Below, in pieces: positions 31,135 to 40,636 of a stretch of 64,000 nt of DNA; within the stretch, counting starts at the first letter, position 1; every line of letters begins with the position of its first letter. The position numbers and the translations under genes were made by a program. This stretch comes from Mycobacterium sp. 141 (GTDB taxonomy: Bacteria > Actinomycetota > Actinomycetes > Mycobacteriales > Mycobacteriaceae), in contig NZ_KB908264.1 of the NCBI RefSeq assembly GCF_000382405.1, positions 1 through 64,000 on the forward strand, written 5' to 3'. The notes under the pieces are model-generated. The model searched no databases. It saw only the letters and a program-made list of their open reading frames with translations, and was not told the DNA's origin.

Positions 31135-31908
31135 ATGAGCTTTGAGACGATCCTGGTGACCCGCGTCGACCGCGTCGCCACCATCACCCTCAACCGACCC
31201 AAGGCGCTCAACGCGCTCAACAGCCAGGTGATGAACGAAGTCACCACGGCCGCAGCCGAACTCGACAACGACCCGGGCATCGGCGCGATCATCGTCACCG
31301 GTAACGAGAAGGCATTCGCCGCCGGTGCGGATATCAAGGAGATGGCGGAGCTGTCGTTCGCCGACGTGTACGCGGCCGACTTGTTCGAGCTGTGGTCGAA
31401 ATTCGCCGCCACCCGGACCCCGACCGTCGCCGCCGTCGCCGGGTATGCCCTGGGTGGTGGCTGCGAGCTGGCGATGATGTGCGACATCCTGATCGCTGCC
31501 GACACCGCCAAGTTCGGCCAGCCCGAGATCAAGCTGGGTGTGCTGCCCGGCATGGGCGGCAGCCAGCGACTGACACGTGCGATCGGCAAGGCCAAGGCCA
31601 TGGACCTGATCCTGACGGGCCGAACCATCGACGCGGTCGAAGCCGAACGGGCCGGGCTGGTGTCGCGCCTGGTCCCGGCGGATTCGCTGATCGACGAGGC
31701 CCTCGCGGTGGCCGAGACGATCGCGGGGATGTCGCTGTCGGCGACGCGGATGGCCAAGGAAGCCGTCAACCGTGCTTATGAGTCGACGCTTGCGGAGGGG
31801 CTGCTCTACGAACGCCGACTGTTCCACTCGGCCTTCGCCACGACCGACCAGAAGGAAGGCATGGCGGCCTTCACCCAGAAACGCGCCCCCAACTTCACCC
31901 ATCGCTAA
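31135..31908 (+). CDS. echA8: Enoyl-CoA hydratase EchA8-like
   Basis: A 257-residue crotonase. [13 protein letters not shown] and [15 protein letters not shown] form the oxyanion hole; the two catalytic acidic residues are in the latter region and in [20 protein letters not shown]. It hydrates 2-enoyl-CoA in beta-oxidation. Syntenic with Rv1070c and separated from echA9 by 11 bp, so co-transcribed. Confidence 0.94.
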   Translation: MSFETILVTRVDRVATITLNRPKALNALNSQVMNEVTTAAAELDNDPGIGAIIVTGNEKAFAAGADIKEMAELSFADVYAADLFELWSKFAATRTPTVAAVAGYALGGGCELAMMCDILIAADTAKFGQPEIKLGVLPGMGGSQRLTRAIGKAKAMDLILTGRTIDAVEAERAGLVSRLVPADSLIDEALAVAETIAGMSLSATRMAKEAVNRAYESTLAEGLLYERRLFHSAFATTDQKEGMAAFTQKRAPNFTHR

Positions 31909-31917
31909 GGTACGGGG

Positions 31918-33618
31918 GTGACCGACATCGCCGAGCCCGAAGCTGCGACGCCCGACGCACAGCCAGTTGCCACGGACAAACCCGTCTGGTGGCAACGTCA
32001 TTACACGTTCTTCGGGACGGCGGTCGGCCTGGCGTTCCTGTGGTTGTCGATGACGCCGTCGCTGCTACCGCGCGGTCCCCTGTTCCAGGGTCTGGTGAGC
32101 GGCGCCGCCGGCGCAATCGGCTACGGCCTCGGCGTTTTCGGCGTGTGGCTCGTGCGGTTCATGCGATCGGCGGACACCAGTCCGCGCGCACCGCGCTGGG
32201 CATGGGTGAGCCTCGTGGTAGTCGGCATCGTCGGCCAGATCCTGATGATCGTCTATTTCCATGTGTGGCAGGACGAGGTTCGGGACTTCATGGGCGTGCC
32301 GCGGCTGACGTTCTGGGACCACCCGCTGACCGCGGTTTTGTCGGTGGTGCTGCTGTTCATGTTCGTGGAGATCGGGCAGCTGATCGGCAGGCTCGTGCGG
32401 TTTCTCGTGCGCCAGCTCAATCGCTTTGCGCCCCCGCGTGTTTCGGCAGTGGCGGTGGTTGTGCTGTTGTTGGCGTTCAACATCGCACTGCTCAACGGTG
32501 TGGTGGTCCGGTTCACGATGGAGAAGATCAACAGCACGTTCTCGGCGATCAACAACGAGGACGACCCTGATTTTGCGGCTCCGACATCGAAACTGCGGTC
32601 GGGCGGCCCGGGATCGCTGGCGAAGTGGGAGACGCTGGGCCACCAGGGCCGGGTGTTCGTCTCCGGCGGGCCGAGTGTCGAGAAGCTGAGCGAGTTCAAC
32701 GGAAAGCCTGCGATGGAACCGATCCGGGCGTACGCCGGGCTGCATTCCGCCGAGGGCATCCGGGCCACTGCGGCACTGGCCGCCCAGGAGCTGCTGCGCA
32801 CCGGCGGGCTCGACCGCAAAGTGGTGGCGGTGGCGACCACCACCGGCACCGGCTGGATCAACGACGCTGAAGCCGCGGCGCTGGAGTACATGTACAACGG
32901 CGACAGCGCAATCGTGTCGATGCAGTACTCGTTCCTGCCCAGCTGGATCTCGTTCCTGGTGGACAAGGAGAATGCGCGTCAGGCCGGGCAGGCGCTGTTC
33001 GAGGCGGTCGACGAGCTCGTCAAGCAGCGACCGGAGGGCAAGCGCCCCAAGCTCGTGGTGTTCGGCGAGAGCCTGGGTTCGTTCGGTGGCGAGGCACCGT
33101 TCCTGAGCCTGAACAATCTGATCGCCCGCACCGACGGCGCGCTGTTCTCGGGCCCGACATTCAACAACACCATCTGGACGGATCTGACCCGAAACCGCGA
33201 TGCCGGCTCCCCGGAGTGGCTGCCGATCTACGAGAAAGGCGAGTACGTCCGATTCTCCGCACGGCCGGAGAACCTGGACCGGCCTGCCGACCCGTGGCAC
33301 ACTCCCCGCACGGTCTACCTGCAGCACGCGTCGGATCCGATCGCGTGGTGGAACCCGGATCTGCTGTTCTCCGAGCCGGATTGGCTCAAAGAGCCTCGTG
33401 GTTACGACGTCTCGGGGCGCATGCAGTGGATCCCGGTGGTGACCTTCCTGCAGGTGTCCGCGGACATGGCCGTCGCGGTCAACGTGCCCGACGGACACGG
33501 CCACGTGTACATCAAGGATGTCGCCAATGCCTGGGCCAAGATCCTGCAGCCGCCCGATTGGACGCCGGACAAGACCGAGAAGTTGCGTCCGCTGTTGAGC
33601 AGCAACGAAAACTCCTAG
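31918..33618 (+). CDS. Membrane alpha/beta-hydrolase (Rv1069c-like)
   Basis: A 566-residue protein with an N-terminal membrane region of about five helices (30-210) and a C-terminal alpha/beta-hydrolase domain. The nucleophile elbow is FGESLGSFGG, and the catalytic His is probably in DGHGHVY. It matches the actinobacterial family of Rv1069c in position and architecture. The substrate is unknown; a lipid-modifying esterase at the membrane is plausible. GTG start 10 bp after echA8. Confidence 0.87.
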   Translation: MTDIAEPEAATPDAQPVATDKPVWWQRHYTFFGTAVGLAFLWLSMTPSLLPRGPLFQGLVSGAAGAIGYGLGVFGVWLVRFMRSADTSPRAPRWAWVSLVVVGIVGQILMIVYFHVWQDEVRDFMGVPRLTFWDHPLTAVLSVVLLFMFVEIGQLIGRLVRFLVRQLNRFAPPRVSAVAVVVLLLAFNIALLNGVVVRFTMEKINSTFSAINNEDDPDFAAPTSKLRSGGPGSLAKWETLGHQGRVFVSGGPSVEKLSEFNGKPAMEPIRAYAGLHSAEGIRATAALAAQELLRTGGLDRKVVAVATTTGTGWINDAEAAALEYMYNGDSAIVSMQYSFLPSWISFLVDKENARQAGQALFEAVDELVKQRPEGKRPKLVVFGESLGSFGGEAPFLSLNNLIARTDGALFSGPTFNNTIWTDLTRNRDAGSPEWLPIYEKGEYVRFSARPENLDRPADPWHTPRTVYLQHASDPIAWWNPDLLFSEPDWLKEPRGYDVSGRMQWIPVVTFLQVSADMAVAVNVPDGHGHVYIKDVANAWAKILQPPDWTPDKTEKLRPLLSSNENS

Positions 33619-33749
33619 ACCAGCTGGGCCACCTTCAGAGCCTGGTAGCCGTCGGCGGCGCGGTCAGTGGTGAGCAGTAGATCGGGCAGGCGCAGCCGGG
33701 TCGGTGCTGACACGGCAGGAACAGGGGCGGGAGCAAGGGTGGAAACCAT
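33615..33749 (-). CDS. 44-residue small ORF
   Basis: The ORF starts MVSTLAPAPVPAV and ends QALKVAQLV. GGAG lies about 9 nt upstream of the ATG, and the stop overlaps the convergent hydrolase stop by 4 bp. The composition (Pro/Ala N-terminus, charged C-terminus) looks coded, but I recognise no family. Confidence 0.35.
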   Translation of the reverse strand: MVSTLAPAPVPAVSAPTRLRLPDLLLTTDRAADGYQALKVAQLV

Positions 33750-33871
33750 GCGAGAAAACTCCAGAACAGACGTTACGGACAGGTTGGGCAAGGGCGTGCT
33801 AGCGAGCCCGACAACACCCCTGCGAACCGGTCCGTTCCGCCACGGCGGCCAGTGTTGCATAGATTGGCGCC

Positions 33872-34324
33872 ATGCGCAGTAACGCCTGGGCCCTGCTGTG
33901 GACGACTGGAGCAGTCGCCGTAACCGGCCTCATGATGTTGACGGGATGTTCGTCGACGGGTGATCAGGGTCATCCCCCGGCCTCGTCCGCCGCAACGCCG
34001 ACCACTGCCACCCGGTCGGCCACCCCCACCGCCGTGCCGGGTCAAGTGGCGACCTCGCCGGGCGGGGTCACCACCGCCGTAGAGGCCGACGCCCAGTCCA
34101 CCGAAGAGGAGTATTTCCAGGCCTGCCATGCCGCCAAGGTCTGGATGGACGAGAAGGGCGGCGACCCTAAGGCCCAGATCGAGCCGTATCTTGCCGCTCT
34201 GCAGACTCCTGGCGCTACACCCGGCCCCGGCACCTACAACAAGGCCTGGGCAGAGCTGGAACCCGGCCGTCAGGCTGCGGTCATCGTCGCGGTGCGCGCG
34301 GCAGCCGACCAGCTCTGCGGCTAG
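33872..34324 (+). CDS. lpqV: Lipoprotein LpqV
   Basis: A 150-residue lipoprotein. It has a signal peptide with lipobox LTGC (Cys25), a Ser/Thr/Pro-rich linker, and a domain with two cysteines (FQACHAAKVWMD and DQLCG). The STEEEYFQACHAAK and RQAAVIVAVRAAA segments agree with recalled Rv1064c LpqV. Outer-face membrane lipoprotein of unknown function. Confidence 0.85.
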   Translation: MRSNAWALLWTTGAVAVTGLMMLTGCSSTGDQGHPPASSAATPTTATRSATPTAVPGQVATSPGGVTTAVEADAQSTEEEYFQACHAAKVWMDEKGGDPKAQIEPYLAALQTPGATPGPGTYNKAWAELEPGRQAAVIVAVRAAADQLCG

Positions 34325-34386
34325 TTCGAATCAGGCTGCGCCGAACCACCCGTGGGCAAGGCACTGAAGAACCTGCCGGCGAGTCG

Positions 34387-34500
34387 ATGAACACCAGCGG
34401 GCGCAGCCGGGGTGCTGTTGAGTTCACCCGCACCTTCTCGACGATCGATCGGCCGAACCGGCTGGCCGATCTGATGTTGACGATCGTCTGCCCGCGCTAG
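34387..34500 (+). pseudogene. Short ORF or gene fragment
   Basis: A 37-residue frame, MNTSGRSRGAVEFTRTFST followed by DRPNRLADLM and ending CPR, overlaps the fadD14 stop by 4 bp. There is no ribosome-binding site and the sequence reads like the C-terminal piece of a larger protein. It is probably a relic. Confidence 0.25.
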
Positions 34501-36119
34501 AGAGTGACCACCTCATAGGCGCCGTCGGCGTACCGGGCCCGGATGGTCTTCTTGTCGTACTTGCCGACACTGGTGCGCGGCACCTGCTCGACGAACGTCC
34601 AGCGCTCCGGCAACCACCAGCCAACCACCTTGCCACCCAGGAACTCTCGCAGTTCTTCGGGGCTGGCCGCGGCGCCCTCGTGCAGCACCACCACGGCCAA
34701 CGGACGTTCCTGCCATCGGTCGTCGGGCACCCCGACCACGGCGGCCTCCAGCACGGCGGGATGGGCGATCAGCAGACTCTCCAACTCCACCGAGGAGATC
34801 CACTCACCGCCGGATTTGATGACATCCTTGGCCCGGTCGGTGAGCGTGACGTAGCCGTCTTCATCGATGCAGCCGACATCGCCGGTGCGCAGCCAGCCGG
34901 TGTCGAACTTCTCCGCGTCCCGCCCCTGGTAGTAACTTCCGGTAATCCATGGTCCGCGTACTTCGAGCTCCCCCACGGCTTTACCGTCGCTCGGCATTGG
35001 GTTGCCGGCATCGTCGACGATGCGGACCTCGACACCGCACATGGCCCGGCCGGCGGTCGCCCGCATCGCCCAGTGCCGCTGGTCGGACACTCCGGGCAGT
35101 GGTTTGGCGACTGTCGCCAGCGGTGAGGTCTCGGTCATGCCCCACGCCTGCTGGATGTAGACGCCGTGGCGCTCTTGGAAAGTGCGCATCAGCGAGACAG
35201 GTACCGCCGAACCGCCACAGGCAACCAGGCGTAGCGACGAAATATCGTGTCCGGGCGTCTTTTCCAGGCAGTGCATCACATCGTTCCAGATGGTCGGGAC
35301 TGCGCCGGCCAGGGTGGGCCGCAGCGATTCGATCAGCCCGATCAACGAGACGCCGTCAAGGAAGCGGTCCGGCATCACCAGATCCGCTCCGGCCATCAGG
35401 GCCGCATACGGCAAACCCCAGGCATTGGCATGGAACATCGGCACGATCGGCAGCACCACATCACCGGCACTGACATCGAGCGCATTGGCGGTGCAGGTGG
35501 ATAACGCATGCAGATAACTCGACCGGTGGCTGTACACGACGCCCTTGGGGTTGCCGGTGGTGCCACTCGTGTAACACATTGCCGCCGCGGAGTTTTCGTC
35601 GACGTCGGGCCAATCGAACTCGACCGGCTGCGAAGCGAGCAGCTCCTCGTAGCGCACCACCGCCACCCCGGCCAGCGGGCTCACATCACCGTTCCCACAT
35701 ACGATCACGGTGTGCACCGTCTTTAGCAGTGGCAACACGGGTGCCAGCTGTGGCACCAGCGACGCGTCGGCCATGATCACTCGGTCCTGCGCTTCGTTGG
35801 CGATGTAGGCGATCTGTTCCGGGGACAACCGGATGTTGAGGGTGTGCAGCACCGCCCCCATCGCCGGCAGCGCGAGATAGGCAGCCAGGTGTTCGGTGTT
35901 GTTCCACATGAACGTGCCGACCCGCTCATCCCCCGTGATGCCCAGGCTGCGCAGGGCGTGCGCCAGCCGGGCGGCCTGTTCGCCGAGTTCCCGGTAGGTG
36001 CTGGTTCGGTAACCGCCCTGGCCGGTGGCTGTGGTGACAGTTCGGTCGGCATTGGCGCTACAGGCGTGCCGCAAGATCGCCGTGATGGTCAACGGCCGGT
36101 TCTGCATGGTGCTGTCCAC
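34497..36119 (-). CDS. fadD14: Fatty-acid-CoA ligase FadD14-like
   Basis: A 540-residue adenylate-forming enzyme. The P-loop is MCYTSGTTGNPKG; further motifs are QQAWGMTETSPLA, DTGWLRTGDVG, DRAKDVIKSGGEWIS and the C-terminal catalytic-Lys motif GKYDKK. It activates a medium- or long-chain fatty acid to acyl-AMP and then acyl-CoA. The closest recalled family is Rv1058 FadD14. GTG start at 36119, or the ATG four codons in. Confidence 0.88.
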   Translation of the reverse strand: MDSTMQNRPLTITAILRHACSANADRTVTTATGQGGYRTSTYRELGEQAARLAHALRSLGITGDERVGTFMWNNTEHLAAYLALPAMGAVLHTLNIRLSPEQIAYIANEAQDRVIMADASLVPQLAPVLPLLKTVHTVIVCGNGDVSPLAGVAVVRYEELLASQPVEFDWPDVDENSAAAMCYTSGTTGNPKGVVYSHRSSYLHALSTCTANALDVSAGDVVLPIVPMFHANAWGLPYAALMAGADLVMPDRFLDGVSLIGLIESLRPTLAGAVPTIWNDVMHCLEKTPGHDISSLRLVACGGSAVPVSLMRTFQERHGVYIQQAWGMTETSPLATVAKPLPGVSDQRHWAMRATAGRAMCGVEVRIVDDAGNPMPSDGKAVGELEVRGPWITGSYYQGRDAEKFDTGWLRTGDVGCIDEDGYVTLTDRAKDVIKSGGEWISSVELESLLIAHPAVLEAAVVGVPDDRWQERPLAVVVLHEGAAASPEELREFLGGKVVGWWLPERWTFVEQVPRTSVGKYDKKTIRARYADGAYEVVTL

Positions 36120-36218
36120 GGGCGCGATGCTATCGGGGTGGTCTCCGGGAACGAACCGGGTTCCCGAAACGATGTACGGAGAGGAAGATGTGAAGTAACT
36201 GAGACGAGAGGTGCGGCA

Positions 36219-36542
36219 ATGCGAGTGACGTGGGCCCTTGGTGCGGTGGCATCGGCTGTGATCGGGCTGGTGTGCGCATCCGCCGGGCTCGCCTCAGCCG
36301 ACGAGACGGCGCAGCAAGTGATCAGCCGACTGCAGTCGCAGGGCTACACCGTCAACATCGACCGCGTCGGAACGGCGCCGATCGACCAGTGTGTCGTCAC
36401 CAGCGTCCGCAACCCGCAGCAGGTCACCCAATGGGTGCCCTACACCGGCCCAGGCCGCGGCAACAGCAACGGCAACAACCGCATGCTGGTGCAGGTCGTC
36501 ACCAGCCAGACGGTGTCGGTCTCCCTGAACTGCCAACGCTGA
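36219..36542 (+). CDS. Small secreted protein
   Basis: A 107-residue protein with a Sec signal peptide ending AGLASADE (cleavage near 27). The mature part, about 80 residues, has two cysteines (DQCVVTSV and LNCQR) likely to form a disulfide. It resembles a family of small exported mycobacterial proteins with a DETAQQVISRLQSQGY-type start and no known function. GAGAGG precedes the ATG; a longer frame upstream runs antisense to fadD14. Confidence 0.75.
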   Translation: MRVTWALGAVASAVIGLVCASAGLASADETAQQVISRLQSQGYTVNIDRVGTAPIDQCVVTSVRNPQQVTQWVPYTGPGRGNSNGNNRMLVQVVTSQTVSVSLNCQR

Positions 36543-36617
36543 GCGGGCCGGCTCGGCTCACCAGCCCCACGGCTGCCGGCGCGGGTAGTTGTCCCTACCG
36601 AATCCGTCCCCGATGAA

Positions 36618-37457
36618 TCACGACGGGATTCGATCGAAGGTATCGGGATTGGGGCCAGTTCTTCCGGATTCTCCGCGGTCGAGGGCCGAGATCGCATCCA
36701 TGTCGGATTCGGTCAGCTCGAAGTCGAACAGCTCGAAGTTGGATCTGACCCGTTCCGGCGACACTGATTTCGGAAATACGATGTCGCCGCGCTGGATATG
36801 CCAGCGCAGCACGACTTGTGCCGGGCACCGGCCCACGGTATCGGAGATCCTCATGACAACCGGATCGTCGAGCACCTGGCCTTTGGCGATCGGCGACCAC
36901 GCCTCGGTCGTGATGCCGTGGGCTCGCCCGTACGCGCGAACCTCTTCGTTGGTGAAGTACGGATGAACCTCGACCTGGTTGACGGACGGCACGGTGTCGG
37001 ATTCTCTCGCGAGCCGCTCCAGGTGTGCCGGCTGGAAGTTCGATACCCCGATGCTGCGTGCGCGGCCGTCCTTGGCGAATTCCTCCAGTACGTGCCAGGT
37101 CGAGACGAAGTCGCCGTCATACAGCATCGGCAGCGGCCAATGGATCAGGAACAGGTCGACGTAGTCAGACCCGAGCGCACTCAGCGTGTTGTCGAACGCC
37201 CGTCGGGCATCGTCAGGCCGGTGGAAACCGTTGTTGAGCTTGCTGGTGACGAACACCTCGCGACGGTCCAGGCCTGCGTCGCGGATCCCCTGACCGACTT
37301 CTCGCTCATTGCCGTACATCTCGGCGGTATCGATGTGGCGGTAACCGACGTCTAGCGCAACCTTGACCGCCGCCGCCGTTCTGTCGGGCTCGATCTTGAA
37401 CACCCCGAATCCCAACTGCGGGATGCGGGTGCCGTCGTTCAGTTCGATTGCATTCAT
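36618..37457 (-). CDS. Aldo/keto reductase
   Basis: A 279-residue NADPH-dependent AKR barrel. The catalytic tetrad is visible: Asp in YRHIDTAEMYGNE with Tyr, Lys in VTSKLNN, His in LIHWPLP. The cofactor site is FPKSVSPERVRSN. It is close to the mycobacterial Rv2971-type AKRs that reduce dicarbonyls such as methylglyoxal; the exact substrate is unknown. Confidence 0.9.
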   Translation of the reverse strand: MNAIELNDGTRIPQLGFGVFKIEPDRTAAAVKVALDVGYRHIDTAEMYGNEREVGQGIRDAGLDRREVFVTSKLNNGFHRPDDARRAFDNTLSALGSDYVDLFLIHWPLPMLYDGDFVSTWHVLEEFAKDGRARSIGVSNFQPAHLERLARESDTVPSVNQVEVHPYFTNEEVRAYGRAHGITTEAWSPIAKGQVLDDPVVMRISDTVGRCPAQVVLRWHIQRGDIVFPKSVSPERVRSNFELFDFELTESDMDAISALDRGESGRTGPNPDTFDRIPS

Positions 37458-37513
37458 GGGTGGGAAGTCCTCCTCGTGACCATGACGTCCAGCGTGCCCT
37501 GTCGAGCTTCCCT

Positions 37514-37575
37514 CGCGAGCAGACGTGAAGGTCCCCCGACACCGGCGTGTCGAGGGACCTTCACGTCTGCTCGCG
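37514..37575. terminator. 22-bp near-perfect hairpin
   Basis: Arms 37514-37535 (CGCGAGCAGACGTGAAGG and on) and 37554-37575 are fully complementary, and the 18-nt loop can itself pair (CCGACAC with GTGTCG). It lies between the start of the reductase gene and the end of the beta-propeller gene, so it terminates the latter. It shares the GCGAGCAGAC arm with the hairpin at 21157-21216. Confidence 0.7.
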
Positions 37576-37594
37576 GGAACGAAGTCGCGGAGTT

Positions 37595-38692
37595 TTAGAC
37601 GGCGACAGGCTCGCGGGTGGCCAGCTCGCGCAGCGCCATCGGCGCCGAGGTCAGCTGTGAGTACAGCGCGGGCAGCTCGGCTGCCACGTCGAACGCGTTG
37701 ACGTGACCGGCGTAGTCGGCGATGAAGACCTGGCTACCGTCGGCGCGTACAGCGACCGCGGCGGGCTGGGCGCCGACCTCGACGCTGCCGATGATCTGGC
37801 TGGTCAGCGTGCACAGCACCCAGACGCGGTCGTAGTCGACGACGTAGGCGCGCGTGGAATCCGGGCTGAGCACGAGCTGCGTGGGCGCCCCGCCGACAGC
37901 GATCGCCCCGAGAACGGTGCCCGCCGCAGTGTCGACGACGTGCACCTGACCGCGGGACTGCAGATCCGACGTCAGTGCGTAGGCGATTCCGTCGGCACCC
38001 AGCGCGATGTCGCGGACCGGGGCGCCGATCCACACGGTGGACTCGACCTGTGCAGTTTCGGTGTTGATCACGACGAGGCGGCTGCCGCGCGGACCCGAGG
38101 TGGCGGCGTAGAGCCGCTTACCGGCGGCATCGACCCGAAGTGCGTCGAGGTTGATGCCCACGCCCGCGGCGATGTCGATGGTGCCGACCCGCTCGGCGGT
38201 CACGTCGATGACGGCGACGTCGATGCGGTCATGGCCGCTGCGTCCGGCGAACACCCGCTTGCCGTCCGGGCTGACCGTCAATGCGGTCACGCTCAGCGCA
38301 AGCGGGTACTCGGCGAGCACCGCACCGGAGATGGCGTCGACGACGGCGATCGCGTCGTGGCTAGCGGTGGCGACGCTGACATAGGCACGGTCGTCAGCAG
38401 CGACGACTGCGAACGGTTCACCGCCGAGCCGTACCGAGCCCACGACCTGCAGAGTGTCGGGGTTGATCACGGTGAGGCAGTCCGTGCCGTGGTTGGTCAC
38501 CACGATGGTGTCGCGGTCAGCGTCCACGGCGATGTCGCCGATGGGGCCACGCCGGACTTCCACCAGACCGGCGACATCGAGGTCGTCGAGGACGCCGTCG
38601 AATACGACGCTGCCGGCGGCATCATCGGCGACAGGGGCGTCACGATGAACCAGATTGCTGATCGCGCGCAGGAAGTTCTTTGCCATGGTCAT
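37595..38692 (-). CDS. Seven-bladed beta-propeller protein (Rv1057-like)
   Basis: A 365-residue protein composed of about seven 40-residue repeats of the YVTN/PQQ-like type (for example TIVVTNHGTDCLTVINPDT and RAYVVDYDRVWVLC). Rv1057 of M. tuberculosis is a similar propeller induced under envelope stress. The ATG at 38692 follows GGAGGTG with 5-6 nt spacing; an in-frame ATG 33 bp upstream lacks that. No enzymatic residues are evident; it is likely an interaction scaffold. Confidence 0.82.
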   Translation of the reverse strand: MTMAKNFLRAISNLVHRDAPVADDAAGSVVFDGVLDDLDVAGLVEVRRGPIGDIAVDADRDTIVVTNHGTDCLTVINPDTLQVVGSVRLGGEPFAVVAADDRAYVSVATASHDAIAVVDAISGAVLAEYPLALSVTALTVSPDGKRVFAGRSGHDRIDVAVIDVTAERVGTIDIAAGVGINLDALRVDAAGKRLYAATSGPRGSRLVVINTETAQVESTVWIGAPVRDIALGADGIAYALTSDLQSRGQVHVVDTAAGTVLGAIAVGGAPTQLVLSPDSTRAYVVDYDRVWVLCTLTSQIIGSVEVGAQPAAVAVRADGSQVFIADYAGHVNAFDVAAELPALYSQLTSAPMALRELATREPVAV

Positions 38693-39196
38693 CGGCACCT
38701 CCGCCGGCATGACTTTCACCGGCACTAGATTCAGGGGTCTCTCTGCGCCAGGACGGCGCGGGTTGGGTCAAGTCTAGCGACGAAAATGCACGCGCTTCAT
38801 CAAGAAGTCGACGCCTCGGCCAACTGCCGAGCCGATCTCTCAGTCTGCGCTTAGAAAATTCTTCGTTACATCGTCGTTATGTTTTGGTAGCAATACATTG
38901 CACGCCAGTTACCTGCCAAGATGCTGCCAATGGCTACCACCTGCCTGACATCGCGGAATACGGGGGGCGAAATGACTTCTTGCCATTCCCCGGAAAAATG
39001 AGCGATAAATCACACCCCGACACGCCAGCAAACTTTTCAAATCTGCAGGCGACGGCGGGTGGCCGCGCCGGTCCACGCCATGTTACGGCTGGGGAAGCTG
39101 ACGCCGGATGGGGCAGATGTTCGCTGATCGTGATCCACCTCACATAGTCCGCCACCAACCGCCCGCCCCCGATCCCACGTGTGCGAGCATCACCGC
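38693..39196. other. Divergent intergenic region, no gene supported
   Basis: About 500 bp separate the divergent propeller and DUF3060 genes. The left 200 bp is relatively AT-rich (around 38860-38900) and probably holds the propeller-gene promoter. An 87-codon plus frame at 38884-39147 has no ribosome-binding site or family and is not called. Confidence 0.5.
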
Positions 39197-39859
39197 ATGG
39201 ACCCGCAGGACGACCCCGAGGCCCGCATCCGGGACCTGGAACGCCCACTCGCCGACGCCGCCTCCGCGTCGGAGTTGGGAACGGGTCAGAGTGCCCAGCC
39301 GTGGACTTCGGCTCAGCAGTTTCCGCCGCCTTACGGCAACCAATACCCCGGCCAGTACCCAGGCTATCCATCACCGCAGCGAGGCTCAGCCAGTTCGGTA
39401 CGTGTTCTGGTGCTGTCAGCGGTGCTGGCGTCGCTTCTCGTGGCCGGTGGCGTCGCGGCCTACCTGATGTTCGGCGGCGAGAAGAACACCGGGGCGAGCG
39501 GCACGACGACGAGCGGCCCCGCCAAGACGACTCTGCACACCACCCAGACCGCCGGCCCCACGCCGCCCACCGCCTCGTCGAGCCCGGTGACACCCGGCCA
39601 GCCGGTCGCCGTGACGGGGATCAACCAGAACCGCACCATCGCGTGCAACGACAGCTCCGTGACGGTGCAAGGCATCCAGAACACCGTGACGATCACCGGG
39701 CACTGCACCACCATCACGGTGTCGGGTATCCAAAACACGATCACCGTCGACGCCGTCGACACCATCGGCGTCTCCGGGATGGAGAATCGGCTCACCTTCC
39801 ACTCGGGTGAACCACAGATCGCCAACTCCGGTCAGGGCAACGTCGTCGAACAGGGCTGA
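39197..39859 (+). CDS. DUF3060 membrane-anchored protein
   Basis: A 220-residue protein. The N-terminus MDPQDDPEARIRDLERPLADAA is shared by several mycobacterial membrane proteins. It is followed by a Pro/Tyr-rich stretch, one membrane helix (about 68-90), a Thr/Ser/Pro linker and a C-terminal DUF3060 beta-solenoid-like domain with regular IQNT(V/I)T repeats. The C-terminal domain is extracytoplasmic. Function unknown. Confidence 0.82.
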   Translation: MDPQDDPEARIRDLERPLADAASASELGTGQSAQPWTSAQQFPPPYGNQYPGQYPGYPSPQRGSASSVRVLVLSAVLASLLVAGGVAAYLMFGGEKNTGASGTTTSGPAKTTLHTTQTAGPTPPTASSSPVTPGQPVAVTGINQNRTIACNDSSVTVQGIQNTVTITGHCTTITVSGIQNTITVDAVDTIGVSGMENRLTFHSGEPQIANSGQGNVVEQG

Positions 39860-39862
39860 CGC

Positions 39863-40636
39863 TCACAGCACCTTCGATAGAAACTCCTGCAGCCGTGGAT
39901 GTTTGGGGCTGTCGAAGACCTCGGCGGGCGTGTCGTCTTCCACGATGTTCCCGTCAGCCATGAAGATCACCCGCGACGCGACCTCCCGCGCGAAGCCCAT
40001 CTCGTGAGTGACCACCACCATCGTCATGCCCTCGGCGGCCAGTGCGCGCAGCACTTCGAGTACGTCGCCGACCATTTCGGGGTCCAGCGCGCTGGTGGCC
40101 TCGTCGAACAACATGATCGACGGGTTCATCGCGAGTGCTCTCGCAATGGCGACGCGTTGTTTCTGCCCGCCGGACAGCGTGGCCGGCTTGACGTTTGCCT
40201 TCTCCGCCAGCCCCACCTGCCTCAGCAGATCCAGGGCCCGCTTCTCGGCGGTGGCCTTGTTCATCTTCTTGGTCAAAAGCGGTGCCAGCGTGACGTTCTG
40301 GATCACCGTCATGTGCGGGAACAAGTTGAAGTGCTGAAACACCATGCCGATGTGCTGACGCACCTTGTCGAGGTCGACCTTGGGATCGGTCAGGTCGTAG
40401 TCGTCGACCGTGACCTTGCCGTCGGTGATGTCCTCGAGCTTGTTGAGGCACCGCAGAAAGGTCGACTTCCCCGAGCCGGACGGGCCGATGACACAGACCA
40501 CCTCACCTTGACTGATGGTGGTGTTGATGCCGTCGAGGACCACCAGGTCGCCGTAGGCCTTCTTGAGTCCCTCGACGCGGATCTTGACGGCGCCTTCAGG
40601 TTCGGCCGATGCCGATTCCGGGACGAGCTGGGTCAT
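39863..40636 (-). CDS. glnQ: Polar amino-acid ABC transporter ATP-binding protein
   Basis: A 257-residue GlnQ-type ATPase. Walker A is [10 protein letters not shown]-loop [11 protein letters not shown], signature LSGGQKQR, Walker [15 protein letters not shown], switch His in VVTHEMG. The start overlaps the permease stop (ATGA), so it is translationally coupled. It should energise uptake by the fused binding protein-permease encoded next to it. Confidence 0.94.
   Translation of the reverse strand: MTQLVPESASAEPEGAVKIRVEGLKKAYGDLVVLDGINTTISQGEVVCVIGPSGSGKSTFLRCLNKLEDITDGKVTVDDYDLTDPKVDLDKVRQHIGMVFQHFNLFPHMTVIQNVTLAPLLTKKMNKATAEKRALDLLRQVGLAEKANVKPATLSGGQKQRVAIARALAMNPSIMLFDEATSALDPEMVGDVLEVLRALAAEGMTMVVVTHEMGFAREVASRVIFMADGNIVEDDTPAEVFDSPKHPRLQEFLSKVL

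Noticed and set aside
38884..39147. 87-codon plus-strand frame in the divergent gap
   Set aside because: No ribosome-binding site, no family, and it lies in a probable promoter region.
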